The position numbers and the translations under genes were made by a program. Source: Comamonadaceae bacterium (GTDB lineage Bacteria > Pseudomonadota > Gammaproteobacteria > Burkholderiales > Burkholderiaceae_C). From it: a stretch of DNA of 64,000 bases. This document shows, in pieces, positions 40,607 to 50,704 of this stretch (the stretch's first letter is position 1; each line of letters starts with the position of its first letter). The notes beneath the pieces were generated by a model, which did no database searches, had not been told where the DNA came from, and worked only from the letters and a program-made list of their open reading frames with translations. Location of the stretch: the NCBI GenBank assembly GCA_027484105.1, contig JAIXUG010000002.1:1-64000 (forward strand). Direction: 5' to 3'.

Positions 40607-42577
40607 ATGCAGCCTCACCACCTCGAACTTCTTGCCCCCGCCCGCACCTTTGACATCGGCATCGAAGCCATCAACCATGGCGCCGACGCGGTCTACATTG
40701 GCGGACCGTCTTTTGGGGCACGCTCCACGGCGGACAACTCGGTGCAAGACATCGCCAAGCTGGTGCAATACGCCCACCGCTTTCACAGCCGCATCTTTGT
40801 CACGCTCAACACCATCTTGCGTGACGACGAACTCGAAGCCGCGCGTCAACTGGCCTGGCAGTTGTATGACGCAGGCGTGGACGCGCTGATCATTCAGGAC
40901 ATGGGCCTGCTCGAAATCGACATGCCGCCCATCCAACTGCACGCCAGCACCCAGACCGACATCCGCACGCCCGAAAAAGCCAAATTCTTGCAAGACGCCG
41001 GTTTGAGCCAGATCGTGCTGGCCCGAGAACTCACGCTGCCGCAGATCAGTGCCATCCGTGACGTGATCGACACCGAGCGCACCGTGATCGAGTTTTTTGT
41101 GCACGGCGCTTTGTGTGTCGCCTACAGCGGCCAGTGTTTCATCAGCCACGCCCACACCGGCCGCAGCGCCAACCGGGGTGACTGCTCGCAGGCTTGCCGT
41201 TTGCCTTACGAAGTGAAAGACGCACAAGGCCGCATCGTCGCGCACGACAAGCATGTGCTGAGCATGAAGGACAACAACCAGAGCGAGAACCTGCGTGACC
41301 TGGTGGATGCAGGCATCCGCAGCTTCAAGATCGAAGGCCGCTACAAGGACATGGCCTATGTGAAGAACATCACGGCCCATTACCGCAAGCTGTTTGACGA
41401 AGTGCTGACCGAGCGCCCCGAGCTGGCTGCCGCCTCGCATGGCCGCGCCACCTTCAGCTTTGTGCCCGATCCGAACCAAAACTTCAACCGCGAGTTCACC
41501 GACTACTTTGTGCAAGGCCGCAAGGAAGACATCGGCGCTTTTGACACCCCCAAAAACCCCGGCCAGCCGATTGGTTGGGTCAGCAAGGTCACGCCTGAGC
41601 ACGTCGAGATCACCACCGACGACCCGGCCACCAAGCTGCACAACGGCGATGGCCTGTGCTACTACGACCTGCAAAAAGAGCTGGTTGGCTTGCAGATCAA
41701 CCGCGCCGAAGCGGCCAAAGTCAAAGGCGCTTGGAAGCTCTTTCCCAAAGACCCGATGAGCAGCTTCAAGGACTTGCGCCAAGGCGTGCAGGTCAACCGC
41801 AACCGCGACATGAGCTGGGTGCGCACGCTGGACAAAAAATCGTCCGAGCGCCGCATGAGCGTGTGGATGCAACTCGCGGAAATCGAAAGCGGTTTGCAAC
41901 TGACCCTGACCGACGAAGCCGGTCACACCGGAACGGCCGAGCTGGCCATCGCCTGGCAAGCCCCCAAAGACACGGGCCAAGCCGAGGACAAACTCAAAAC
42001 CGCTTTGGGCAAATTGGGCGACACCCTGTTTGAACCGCTGGATGTTCAACTGGCGCTGCAGCGCCCCTGGTTCGTGCCGCCCTCACAGCTCAACGCCCTG
42101 CGCCGAGACGCGGTGCAGGCGCTCGAAAATGCCCGCGCACAAGGCCTGCACCGCCTGCCGCGTGCGGTCCCGGTGCATCCGCCTGTCGCCTATCCCGAAG
42201 ACACCCTCAGCTATCTGGCCAATGTGTTCAACCAAAAGGCACGTGACTTTTATGCCAAGCATGGCGTGAAGGTCATTGCCGCTGCCTACGAAGCGCAAGA
42301 GGAGCTGGGCGAAGTCAGCCTGATGATCACCAAACACTGTGTTCGCTTCAGTTTGAGCCTGTGCCCCAAGCAAGCCAAAGGCGTGACAGGTGTGCAAGGC
42401 ACGGTGAAAGCCGAGCCCATGCAATTGATCAACGGCAAGGAAAAACTCACCCTGCGCTTTGACTGCAAGCCCTGCGAAATGCACGTGGTTGGCAAAATCA
42501 AGAAGTCGGTGCTCAACGCCGTGCCGGAAAGCCCGGTGCAGTTTTACAAATCACGGCCCGTACAAGGCCTGCACTGA
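40607..42577 (+). CDS. rlhA: 23S rRNA C2501 hydroxylation protein RlhA (U32 peptidase family)
   Basis: 656 residues, close to E. coli RlhA/YdcP (653). U32 motifs: LELLAPARTFDIGIEAINHGADAVYIGGPSFGAR at the start and EFFVHGALCVAYSGQCFISHAHTGRSANRGDCSQACRLPY, with the Cys cluster (four conserved cysteines) that may bind an Fe-S cluster. FKIEGRYKDMAYV is also conserved. The C-terminal domain includes FSLSLCPKQAKG and RFDCKPCEMHV. RlhA makes 5-hydroxycytidine at position 2501 of 23S rRNA. It is monocistronic; a probable extended -10 promoter abuts the start codon. Confidence 0.92.
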   Translation: MQPHHLELLAPARTFDIGIEAINHGADAVYIGGPSFGARSTADNSVQDIAKLVQYAHRFHSRIFVTLNTILRDDELEAARQLAWQLYDAGVDALIIQDMGLLEIDMPPIQLHASTQTDIRTPEKAKFLQDAGLSQIVLARELTLPQISAIRDVIDTERTVIEFFVHGALCVAYSGQCFISHAHTGRSANRGDCSQACRLPYEVKDAQGRIVAHDKHVLSMKDNNQSENLRDLVDAGIRSFKIEGRYKDMAYVKNITAHYRKLFDEVLTERPELAAASHGRATFSFVPDPNQNFNREFTDYFVQGRKEDIGAFDTPKNPGQPIGWVSKVTPEHVEITTDDPATKLHNGDGLCYYDLQKELVGLQINRAEAAKVKGAWKLFPKDPMSSFKDLRQGVQVNRNRDMSWVRTLDKKSSERRMSVWMQLAEIESGLQLTLTDEAGHTGTAELAIAWQAPKDTGQAEDKLKTALGKLGDTLFEPLDVQLALQRPWFVPPSQLNALRRDAVQALENARAQGLHRLPRAVPVHPPVAYPEDTLSYLANVFNQKARDFYAKHGVKVIAAAYEAQEELGEVSLMITKHCVRFSLSLCPKQAKGVTGVQGTVKAEPMQLINGKEKLTLRFDCKPCEMHVVGKIKKSVLNAVPESPVQFYKSRPVQGLH

Positions 42578-42587
42578 TTCAACAGCA

Positions 42588-42992
42588 TCACACCAGCCAG
42601 TCCCAAGCCTGCAGCTTGAAAGTTCCGTCCAGCTGCCGCCAAACCACGGCTTGACTGGTTCGGGTGGTACCGTCCAACGTCACTTCCAGGCGCAGTTCAA
42701 ACTGGGTCCCCGCCACCACTTGCTGTCGGGCCAGAATCACCTCTTTGAAGAGCACCCGCGCCTTGTTTTGCACCGCAAAAGTCTGCACCGCAAAACGAGC
42801 GGCCTCTTGGACTTCTGGCGCGTAGGGGTCCGCCTGGGACCAGGCCCCTGCCCGGGTCACTTCACCGGCAGGTGGTGAAGACGATGGCGCAGCAGATGGC
42901 GATGCGGGGCTTGCGGCAGGTTTGCAGGCCAGCATCGGTGCGCTGAGCACCACAACAACCAAGCCAAAACGCAAATGCCCCAGCATGCCCAT
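42588..42992 (-). CDS. Lipoprotein with a cystatin-like domain
   Basis: 134 residues from the ATG at 42992, 4 nt after the helicase stop (ATG 42986 is an alternative). A lipoprotein signal ends at Cys23 (APMLAC). A Pro/Ser/Ala-rich linker (24-45) follows. Residues about 58-134 look like a cystatin fold: helix EVQEAARFAVQTFAVQ, then strand LARQQVVAGTQFELRLEV with the canonical QxVxG loop (QQVVAG, 90-95), and a late tryptophan-bearing hairpin (Trp130, Trp132). Cystatins inhibit papain-type cysteine proteases; in bacteria this fold is rarely studied. It is translationally close to the SNF2 helicase gene, though the functional link is unclear. Confidence 0.75.
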   Translation of the reverse strand: MGMLGHLRFGLVVVVLSAPMLACKPAASPASPSAAPSSSPPAGEVTRAGAWSQADPYAPEVQEAARFAVQTFAVQNKARVLFKEVILARQQVVAGTQFELRLEVTLDGTTRTSQAVVWRQLDGTFKLQAWDWLV

Positions 42993-42996
42993 GGAC

Positions 42997-45900
42997 TCAA
43001 CCCAAGGGCTTGAGCAGCTCGTCCAGATCAGACTCACCAAACAGCGGCTCCTGGCGTTTGACGGCGCCTTCGTACATGTCTTGTGCCAACTGGGCTTTGC
43101 GCTCTTGCAGGGCCAGCATGCGTTCTTCGATGGTGCCCTGGGCCACCAGCTTGACGACCCAGACGTTTTTGGTTTGGCCTATGCGATGGGCTCGGTCGGT
43201 GGCCTGGTTTTCCACCGCCGGGTTCCACCAAGGGTCGTAATGGATCACCGTGTCGGCTTGCGGCAGGTTCAGACCCAAGCCACCGGCTTTGAGGCTGATC
43301 AGGAACAGCGGCACTTGGCCGCTGGTGAATTGGTCAATGATCTTGTCGCGGTTTTTGCTTTGGCCCGTGAGCTTGACCCAAGGGACACCCAAAGATGGCA
43401 AGGCTTTTTCGATCAAGCCCAACATTTCGGTGAACTGTGAGAACAGCAAAATCTTGCGCCCTTCGGCCACCATCTCGGGCAACATGTCCAGCAGTTGTTC
43501 CAGTTTGGCCGATTCACGCACCTGACTGGCGGCACTCAATTTGAGCAAGCGCGGATCGCAGCAAACTTGGCGCAGCTTCAGCAAGGCATCCAGGATGGTG
43601 ATTTGCGACTTGGCCAGACCTTGCGTCTGGAGCGCATCGCGCACGGTTTTTTCCATGCCCAGACGAATGGTTTCATACAAGTCGGCTTGTTGGCCCTGCA
43701 GCGACACAGGCATCAAGGTTTCGATCTTGGGGGGCAATTCGCTGGCCACCAGATCCTTGGTGCGGCGCAGCATGAAGGGCGTGATGCGGGCACGCAGCAG
43801 GGCCATTTTTTCGGCACTGCCTTGGCGCTCAATCGGGTTGCGAAACAACTCGGTAAAACGGCGCTGGCTGCCCAGAAAGCCCGGCATCAAAAAGTGAAAC
43901 TGGCTCCACAATTCACCCAGATGGTTTTCAATCGGCGTGCCTGACAAGCAAAGACGGTGCACCGCCGGGATTTCGGAGACCACCTGCGCCGCGTTGGTGT
44001 TGGCATTTTTGATGTTCTGCGCTTCATCCAGCACCAGCAGGTGCCAAGGCACTTCCAGCCACATGTCGCGGTCGCGCGAGAGCAAGGAATAGGCGGTGAT
44101 GACCACATCAAACCCGCTCAGTTCCTGCGACGACGCATGGCGCGACAGGCCGTGGTGGATGTGGGTGCTCAGATCCGGACAAAATCGGGCCGCTTCACGC
44201 TGCCAGTTGCCCAAAAGGCTGACCGGCGCCACGATCAAAGCGGGTTGGGTCAATCGACCAGCCAGCTTTTCGGTGAGGATGTGGGCCAGGGTTTGCAAGG
44301 TTTTCCCAAGACCCATGTCGTCGGCCAAGATACCCGCCAAGCGGTGTGCCCGCAAGAACTGGAGCCAATTCAAGCCCTGCTGCTGGTAGGGGCGCAAGGT
44401 GGCCAGCAGGCCGTCGGGCGGCGGCACTGTGGCCAGCGCCGTCTGGCCGCGCATTTGCTGCACCAGCTGCTGCAGACTGCTCGCACCTTGCCACACCGCA
44501 CCTTCACCCAGGGATGCGGCCGTGCGCAGCGCATCGAGGCGCGACAGGCGCAATGCCTCGCCATGCCAATCGTGACCACGTTCGCCATGCAGCTCCATCA
44601 GCATGGCCAACCAAGGCTTGATCTTGGCTGTGGGCAGCTTCACATAGGCAGGCCCTTGCAGGTCAGGCAGGTACAAATGCTCCGGTACACGATCGGCGTA
44701 TTCGGCATCGGTGACCGAAACGCCGGAGCGGGCCAGGGCCTTGAGGATCTCGGGCACCCAAGGCAGGATGTTGAGCCTCTGGCCATCGATGTCCATGCCC
44801 AAGGACAAATTGAACCAGGGCGAGGTGTCTTCAGAACCACCCTCAGCCCCCTCGCCGTTCATGCGCACATGCACATCCTGAACCAATCTCAGCCAATGGT
44901 TCAAACCTTCGGGTGGACGGACTTCAAAACCAGCTTCACGCAAGGGCGTGAAGTCGGTGTCCAGCCAGGCCAGCCATGAGGTCTGCCCCTCTGCACCAGG
45001 CATGCCCAGCACATTGTGGTCCCAAAGTGTGAAGCCCAGGTCTTCGAGCCGATCCCAAAAGACACGCTCCTGTGCGACGTCGCGCACCAGCAAAACAGAC
45101 TGATCGCCTTGGCTCACCACCACACGGGCCTGGTGTTCAGGCCAATAGCCTGCACAATCGGCGTAGCGGAACTTCAGTTCGGCCTGAAACAGGCCTTGCT
45201 CATCACGCAGATGCGTGGGCACTTGCAAGATCCGCAGCACGGGCACGGGCGGAACGCCACGGATTTCGGGCAGCTGATCGATCACGGGTGGCAGTGGCAA
45301 GTTGCCCATGAGGTCCATCAGCTTTTGCTGGAATTTCAGCGCCACTTTTTCAGGCATGACAGGGGCCTGCGTCAGCAGCAAAACCTGTTCAGTGCTCATG
45401 CCCTGGGTGTCCAGCAAACCACAGGTGCCGTGTTGCAAATCAACAAACAAAGCGGGGTCGTTCAAGCCGAACAACACCCCCGCTTGATCCGATTGCATCT
45501 GGAGTTGCCAGCCCGCAGGCTGATGGCCCTGAGGGGGAACAGCCTGCCAATGGCCGCTGAACACCACGGTCTGGTCGGTCCACTGCAATGCTTGAAGCTT
45601 CTTGCCATCTTCCCACACCAGGCGGCCGGTGCGGCTGCACAGGCGCAGCAGCCAATGCGCGGCCACTCCCTGCAACTTGACAGCGTTTTGAAAGCCATAA
45701 GCACTGAAACTGTTGGTCGCCGGACAGGCCTTCATCAGGTCAAAAATACCGGGCTCATCGGGCTCGCAACTGCGCCAAATGGGATCGCTGGGATAGGGCT
45801 GGTGCGTGACTTTTTTGGGCTTGCCCCAATCGCCATTGGGCTTGCGCGCAGCCTGCTTGATGGTCAGGTGGAACACCGGGCGAGGCCCCACAGATGCGGG

Positions 45901-46401
45901 GGAGAGGCAATACAAAAAACGCTCATGGCCTTTGCCCGGCACGTTGAAAGCAGAGGGCACATGGGCCGATTGCAAGCGGCCCAGCCATTCGCGCACCTGG
46001 TATTCCGCTTGCTGCAGCGCTTTTTCCTCGCGCCAGCGCGAGAGTTGCTCGGTGTCTTGGGGTGCATCGAGGTGGTCCAGTGCCTCGCGCATGGCCAAGC
46101 CCTGCATGGCCGCCTGGATTCCCAGCGCAGCGCCATGCTTGCACAAGCGCCCGACCGTGCAGCTGCACGTGGAGCGCCAGCCTTGCAAATTTCCCCCATC
46201 CGAGACGCGCACATGCGCCGTGACGCGGTAAGGCTCTGAAGAGCTGCCCTCCACCTGTGCTTCGATGCGCCAGTCCTCACCGTCTGGCGTCAAGCGCGCC
46301 GACAGCACCTCGTTTTTGAGGTACAGCGAAGTGCCTTTGGCCCAGGAATTGGAGTCAAAGTAAAACGCCAGCTGCGAAGGGGGAAACCACTGATCAGACA
46401 T
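42997..46401 (-). CDS. SNF2-family helicase with SWIM zinc finger
   Basis: 1134 residues from the ATG at 46401 (MSDQWFPPSQLAFYF). An N-terminal SWIM finger reads CSCTVGRLCKHGA (Cys-x-Cys...Cys-x-His). After a long middle region the helicase core starts near residue 690: Walker A DDMGLGKTLQT, motif II DEAQ, LSGTPIENHLGELWSQFHF, and in the second lobe LISLKAGGLGLNLPQADTVIHYDPWWNPAVENQATDRAHRIGQTK. These are all Snf2/Rad54-type motifs. Such proteins translocate on double-stranded DNA and remodel protein-DNA complexes. Substrates in bacteria are unclear. It lies 40 nt downstream of purL on the same strand. Confidence 0.93.
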   Translation of the reverse strand: MSDQWFPPSQLAFYFDSNSWAKGTSLYLKNEVLSARLTPDGEDWRIEAQVEGSSSEPYRVTAHVRVSDGGNLQGWRSTCSCTVGRLCKHGAALGIQAAMQGLAMREALDHLDAPQDTEQLSRWREEKALQQAEYQVREWLGRLQSAHVPSAFNVPGKGHERFLYCLSPASVGPRPVFHLTIKQAARKPNGDWGKPKKVTHQPYPSDPIWRSCEPDEPGIFDLMKACPATNSFSAYGFQNAVKLQGVAAHWLLRLCSRTGRLVWEDGKKLQALQWTDQTVVFSGHWQAVPPQGHQPAGWQLQMQSDQAGVLFGLNDPALFVDLQHGTCGLLDTQGMSTEQVLLLTQAPVMPEKVALKFQQKLMDLMGNLPLPPVIDQLPEIRGVPPVPVLRILQVPTHLRDEQGLFQAELKFRYADCAGYWPEHQARVVVSQGDQSVLLVRDVAQERVFWDRLEDLGFTLWDHNVLGMPGAEGQTSWLAWLDTDFTPLREAGFEVRPPEGLNHWLRLVQDVHVRMNGEGAEGGSEDTSPWFNLSLGMDIDGQRLNILPWVPEILKALARSGVSVTDAEYADRVPEHLYLPDLQGPAYVKLPTAKIKPWLAMLMELHGERGHDWHGEALRLSRLDALRTAASLGEGAVWQGASSLQQLVQQMRGQTALATVPPPDGLLATLRPYQQQGLNWLQFLRAHRLAGILADDMGLGKTLQTLAHILTEKLAGRLTQPALIVAPVSLLGNWQREAARFCPDLSTHIHHGLSRHASSQELSGFDVVITAYSLLSRDRDMWLEVPWHLLVLDEAQNIKNANTNAAQVVSEIPAVHRLCLSGTPIENHLGELWSQFHFLMPGFLGSQRRFTELFRNPIERQGSAEKMALLRARITPFMLRRTKDLVASELPPKIETLMPVSLQGQQADLYETIRLGMEKTVRDALQTQGLAKSQITILDALLKLRQVCCDPRLLKLSAASQVRESAKLEQLLDMLPEMVAEGRKILLFSQFTEMLGLIEKALPSLGVPWVKLTGQSKNRDKIIDQFTSGQVPLFLISLKAGGLGLNLPQADTVIHYDPWWNPAVENQATDRAHRIGQTKNVWVVKLVAQGTIEERMLALQERKAQLAQDMYEGAVKRQEPLFGESDLDELLKPLG

Positions 46402-46440
46402 GCAGGCATTCCAGTGCAAACAGCACGCCCATCCGCCGCA

Positions 46441-49400
46441 TCAAGCCACCCACTTGCGGGCGTTTTGCCACACGCGCAGCCAAGGGCTGGTGGAGGAAAT
46501 GTCACCGCTCGTCCAGCTCATCTGCACGTTGCGGAACACGCGTTCGGGGTGCGGCATCATGGCCGTGAAACGCCCATCGGCCGTGGTCACGGCCGTGAGG
46601 CCGCCCGCGCTGCCGTTGGGGTTGAAGGGGTACTGCTCGGTGGCTTGGCCGTGGTGGTCCACAAAGCGCATCGCGGCAATGGCCAGCGCTGCGTTGCCCC
46701 GGTGCTTGAAGTTGGCAAAACCTTCGCCGTGCGCCACGGCAATCGGCAAGCGGCTGCCTGCCATGCCTTGCAAAAACAGGCTGGGCGATTCCAGCACTTC
46801 GACCATCGACAGGCGCGCTTCAAAGCGCTCACTCTGGTTGGTGGTGAAGCGCGGCCAATCTTGCGCGCCGGGGATGATGTCGGCAAGTTCCGCAAACATC
46901 TGGCAGCCATTGCACACACCCAGACCAAAAGTGTTGCTGCGGCCAAAGAAACCTTTGAACTGATCGGAGAGCAAGGGGTTGAAGGTGATGCTGCGCGCCC
47001 AGCCGATGCCAGCGCCTAAAGTGTCGCCATAGCTGAAACCGCCACAAGCCACCAGGCCCTGGAAGTCGGCCAGATTGGCACGGCCCGATTGCAGGTCGGT
47101 CATGTGCACGTCGTGTGACTCGAAGCCCGCTTTGTGGAAGGCGTAGGCCATTTCCACATGCGAGTTGACACCTTGCTCGCGCAGGATCGCCACTTTGGGG
47201 CGGGACAGGTTCAGAAAAGGCGCGGCCACGTTTTCGGCCGGGTCAAAGCTCAGCGCCACATGCATGCCGGGGTCGCTGGCCTGGCCTGCAGCGGCATGTT
47301 CGGCGTCGGCACAAGCGGGGTTGTCGCGCTGCTGGCAAATCTTCCAGCTCACGCTGTCCCACACCTGGTGCAGGTCTTCGAGCTTGGCGGCAAACACCTC
47401 TTTGGTGTCCCGCCAGATGCTCAGTTCGCCCACGCCTTTGGGGATGGTCGATTGCACAGGCCGGGTCTTGCCAATGACATGCGTGTGTTTGGACAAACCG
47501 TGCTCGCGCAGGGTTTGCAGCACCGCGTTGCGCTCGGACGTGCGCACTTGCAGCACCACCCCCAGCTCTTCGTTGAACAAGGCTTTGAGCGTGAGTTCTT
47601 CGCGGCGGGCACTGACCTGGCCTGCCCAATTCTTGGCGTCGCCGTGGTCAGCGCGGCTGTCAGAAATGCCGTCGCCTTCGGTGACCAGCATGTCCACATT
47701 GAGCGCCACGCCCACGTGGCCAGCAAATGCCATCTCGGCCACAGCCGCCAGCAAGCCACCGTCGCTGCGGTCGTGGTAAGCGAGGATCTGGCCTTTGGCG
47801 CGCAGGGCGTTGACGGCCTTGACCAGGTTGACCAAGCTTTGCGGGTCTTCCAAATCGGGCACGCTGTCGCCAAACTGGCCCAGCACCTGACCCAGCACGC
47901 TGCCGCCCATGCGGTTGCGGCCTTGGCCCAGGTCGATCAGCAGCAAGCTGGTGTCATCGGTTTGCGCGTCCAGCTGCGGGGTCAGCGTGCCGCGCACGTC
48001 GGGCAAACTGGCAAAGGCGGTGATGATCAGGCTCACGGGCGAGGTGACTTGGCGGGTCTGGCCATCAGACTGCCACTGTGTGCGCATCGACAAGCTGTCT
48101 TTGCCCACGGGGATCGAGATGCCCAGCGCCGGGCACAGCACCATGCCCACGGCCTTGACGGTTTCGTACAGCGCGGCGTCTTCGCCCGGCTCGCCGCAAG
48201 CGGCCATCCAGTTGGCGGACATCTTGACGCGGGGCAGCTCGATGGGCGCGGCCAACAAATTGGTGATGGCCTCGGCCACAGCCATGCGGCCAGACGCTGC
48301 GGCGTTGAGCGAGGCCAGCGGCGTGCGCTCGCCCATGCTCATCGCCTCCCCGGCAAAGCCTGCGTAGTCGGCCAGGGTTACGGCCACATCGGCCACAGGC
48401 ACTTGCCAGGGGCCCACCATCTGGTCGCGGTGCGTGAGGCCCCCCACGGCGCGGTCGCCGATGGTGATCAAAAAGCGCTTGGACGCGACAGTGGGGTGAC
48501 TCAGCACGTCGATGATGGCTTGTTGCAAAGAAACGCCCGTCAAATCCATCGCGGGCGACTGGCGCGCCACGGTCTTCACATCGCGGTGCATTTTGGGCGG
48601 CTTGCCCAGCAGCACGTCCATGGGCATGTCGACGGCGACTCCCACGCTCCCCACTTCGTTTGGTTCGCTGCCCCCCGAGGGGGGTGTGCTGGCTTGGGAC
48701 GGCCCGGCGCTGCGCACAGTTGATTCACTGCCCCTGTCTTCCAGCACCAACTGGCGCTCTTCGGTCGCGACACCAATGACAGCATACGGGCAACGCTCGC
48801 GCTCGCAAAAGGCGGTGAACTGGTCCAGCGATTCGGGTGCGATCGCCATCACATAGCGTTCCTGGCTCTCGTTACACCAGATTTCTTTGGGCGACAGACC
48901 GGATTCTTCGAGCTTGACGGCGCGCAGGTCAAAGCGTGCGCCACGACCGGCATCGTTGGTCAATTCAGGGAAGGCGTTGGACAAGCCACCTGCGCCCACG
49001 TCATGGATGGCCAAGATGGGGTTGTTCGCGCCCTGCGCCCAGCAGTGGTTGATGACTTCTTGCGCACGGCGCTCGATCTCGGGGTTGCCACGCTGGACCG
49101 AATCAAAGTCGAGGTCGGCCGCGTTGGTGCCGGTCGCCATGGAGCTGGCCGCGCTGCCGCCCATGCCAATGCGCATGCCGGGGCCGCCCAATTGAATCAA
49201 CAAGCTGCCCGCAGGGAATTCGATCTTTTGGGTTTGCTCGGCGTCGATCTGGCCCAGACCGCCCGCGATCATGATGGGCTTGTGGTAACCGCGCACCACA
49301 CCGTCCACGGTCTGTTCGAATTCGCGGAAATAACCCAACAAGTTCGGGCGTCCAAACTCGTTGTTGAACGCCGCGCCGCCCAAAGGGCCTTCGGTCATGA

Positions 49401-50511
49401 TTTGCAAAGGGCTGGCGATGTGCTCGGGCTTGCCGCCCGCTTGGTCGGACAGGCCACCCCAGAGTTTGGACACGGTGAAGCCCGACAAACCCGCCTTGGG
49501 CTTGGAGCCGCGGCCGGTGGCGCCCTCGTCGCGGATTTCGCCGCCTGCACCCGTGGAGGCGCCGGGAAAGGGCGAAATCGCGGTCGGGTGGTTGTGGGTT
49601 TCGACCTTCATCAGCACATGGTGCAGGGCTTGTTCGGCTTGGTAAGCCGCGCCCTGCCCTGAATTTCTGGCGACAAAGCGCTCAATGTTGTAGCCTTCCA
49701 TCACCGAGGCGTTGTCCGAATACGCCACCACCGTGTGCTGGGGGCTGATTTGGTGCGTGTTGCGGATCATGCCGAACAGGCTCTTGGGCTGGGCCACGCC
49801 GTCGATGGTGAACTCGGCGTTGAAAATCTTGTGGCGGCAATGCTCGCTGTTGGCCTGCGCGAACATCATCAGCTCCACATCGGTGGGGTTGCGCTTGAGA
49901 CCCGTGAAGGCTTTGACCAAGTATTCAATTTCGTCATCGGCCAAGGCCAGGCCCCAGGCTTTGTTGGCGGCTTCCAATGCAGTGCGCCCACCGCCTAGCA
50001 CGTCCACATGGTCCATCGGTGCGGGGTCGAGTGCGGTGAACAAGGCCGCTGCTGACTCTCGGCTGGGCATGGCCGATTCGGTCATGCGGTCGTGCAGCGC
50101 AGCGGCCACTTGACCCAACTGCTCGGCGCTCAGCTTGGCTGTGCTGAGCAAACCAGATTTCATCGTCAGGCGGAATTCGGTCAGGCGCTCGATGCGGCGC
50201 ACCGCCAAACCGCAGTTGTGGGCGATGTCGGTGGCTTTGGACGCCCAGGGCGACACGGTGCCGATGCGAGGGCTGACCACGACCATGGGGCCGTCCACCG
50301 GTCCGGCATAGGGCTCACCGTAAGTCAAAAGTGCGGAAAGTGTTTGCTTGTCGGTATCGACCAAAGGCGTGGCCGTGGCGACCAGGTGGACAAAACGGGC
50401 TGAAATCCCCTGAATCTGAGGCGAAATGACGGCCAATCGAGGCAAAAGTTGGGCAATGCGAAAGTCGCTGAGGGCGCTGCCGCCTTCAAAAGTCGTGATG
50501 TGCAGGGACAC
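46441..50511 (-). CDS. purL: Phosphoribosylformylglycinamidine synthase, with an in-frame repeat insertion
   Basis: 1356 residues with a GTG start (50511), AAGG 7 nt upstream. It is the large single-chain type: N-terminal PurS-like part, tandem AIRS-like halves ([58 protein letters not shown]) and a C-terminal glutaminase ([16 protein letters not shown]; Cys in GVCNGCQMF; His in PHPERVFRN). It makes FGAM from FGAR in purine synthesis. Between EDR593 and VDMPMDVLL (627) lies a 33-residue segment where relatives have about 6 residues. It is encoded by an extragenic-type repeat with CCCCCC-GA-GGGGGG. The frame is open throughout, so the enzyme is presumably functional. Confidence 0.95.
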   Translation of the reverse strand: MSLHITTFEGGSALSDFRIAQLLPRLAVISPQIQGISARFVHLVATATPLVDTDKQTLSALLTYGEPYAGPVDGPMVVVSPRIGTVSPWASKATDIAHNCGLAVRRIERLTEFRLTMKSGLLSTAKLSAEQLGQVAAALHDRMTESAMPSRESAAALFTALDPAPMDHVDVLGGGRTALEAANKAWGLALADDEIEYLVKAFTGLKRNPTDVELMMFAQANSEHCRHKIFNAEFTIDGVAQPKSLFGMIRNTHQISPQHTVVAYSDNASVMEGYNIERFVARNSGQGAAYQAEQALHHVLMKVETHNHPTAISPFPGASTGAGGEIRDEGATGRGSKPKAGLSGFTVSKLWGGLSDQAGGKPEHIASPLQIMTEGPLGGAAFNNEFGRPNLLGYFREFEQTVDGVVRGYHKPIMIAGGLGQIDAEQTQKIEFPAGSLLIQLGGPGMRIGMGGSAASSMATGTNAADLDFDSVQRGNPEIERRAQEVINHCWAQGANNPILAIHDVGAGGLSNAFPELTNDAGRGARFDLRAVKLEESGLSPKEIWCNESQERYVMAIAPESLDQFTAFCERERCPYAVIGVATEERQLVLEDRGSESTVRSAGPSQASTPPSGGSEPNEVGSVGVAVDMPMDVLLGKPPKMHRDVKTVARQSPAMDLTGVSLQQAIIDVLSHPTVASKRFLITIGDRAVGGLTHRDQMVGPWQVPVADVAVTLADYAGFAGEAMSMGERTPLASLNAAASGRMAVAEAITNLLAAPIELPRVKMSANWMAACGEPGEDAALYETVKAVGMVLCPALGISIPVGKDSLSMRTQWQSDGQTRQVTSPVSLIITAFASLPDVRGTLTPQLDAQTDDTSLLLIDLGQGRNRMGGSVLGQVLGQFGDSVPDLEDPQSLVNLVKAVNALRAKGQILAYHDRSDGGLLAAVAEMAFAGHVGVALNVDMLVTEGDGISDSRADHGDAKNWAGQVSARREELTLKALFNEELGVVLQVRTSERNAVLQTLREHGLSKHTHVIGKTRPVQSTIPKGVGELSIWRDTKEVFAAKLEDLHQVWDSVSWKICQQRDNPACADAEHAAAGQASDPGMHVALSFDPAENVAAPFLNLSRPKVAILREQGVNSHVEMAYAFHKAGFESHDVHMTDLQSGRANLADFQGLVACGGFSYGDTLGAGIGWARSITFNPLLSDQFKGFFGRSNTFGLGVCNGCQMFAELADIIPGAQDWPRFTTNQSERFEARLSMVEVLESPSLFLQGMAGSRLPIAVAHGEGFANFKHRGNAALAIAAMRFVDHHGQATEQYPFNPNGSAGGLTAVTTADGRFTAMMPHPERVFRNVQMSWTSGDISSTSPWLRVWQNARKWVA
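48634..48732 (-). repeat. Intragenic palindromic repeat inserted in purL
   Basis: These 99 nt encode residues 594-626, absent from PurL relatives I know (for example E. coli has EDRHFDNQPIDLPLD here). The DNA contains CCCCCC at 48671-48676 and GGGGGG at 48679-48684, plus GCAGCGAACCAAACGAAGTG on the coding strand. This resembles a Comamonadaceae extragenic palindromic repeat I recall. It has no stop in the purL frame. Confidence 0.7.
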
Positions 50512-50645
50512 GGGGTGGCCTTGTAAAGAGACAGAAAACCGTCAATCCGGGGCCGCTGACTGGGGCTGACCGGCAAAGGGGCTATTTTAAGGGGGGAAAC
50601 ACTGATCTGGCGCCGAGATGGACAGATCCATGACCGTCTTTTTCA

Positions 50646-50681
50646 AGAAGCAAAAAGCCGTGCAGCCCTTGCACGGCTTTT
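50646..50681 (-). terminator. Terminator after the GntR-PhyH-oxidoreductase operon
   Basis: AAAAGCCGTGCA (50653-50664) and TGCACGGCTTTT (50670-50681) form a perfect 12-bp stem with a 5-nt loop. On the minus strand a further T follows the stem (TTTTT). It is 24 nt past the stop at 50705 and separates this operon from purL. Confidence 0.88.
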
Positions 50682-50704
50682 CGGGATATCCGGGAAATGA
50701 CCGC

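Noticed and set aside
47134..48723. Long open frame antisense to purL (about 529 codons)
   Set aside because: A shadow of the purL codon pattern; the product is His/Gly/Gln-rich without domains.
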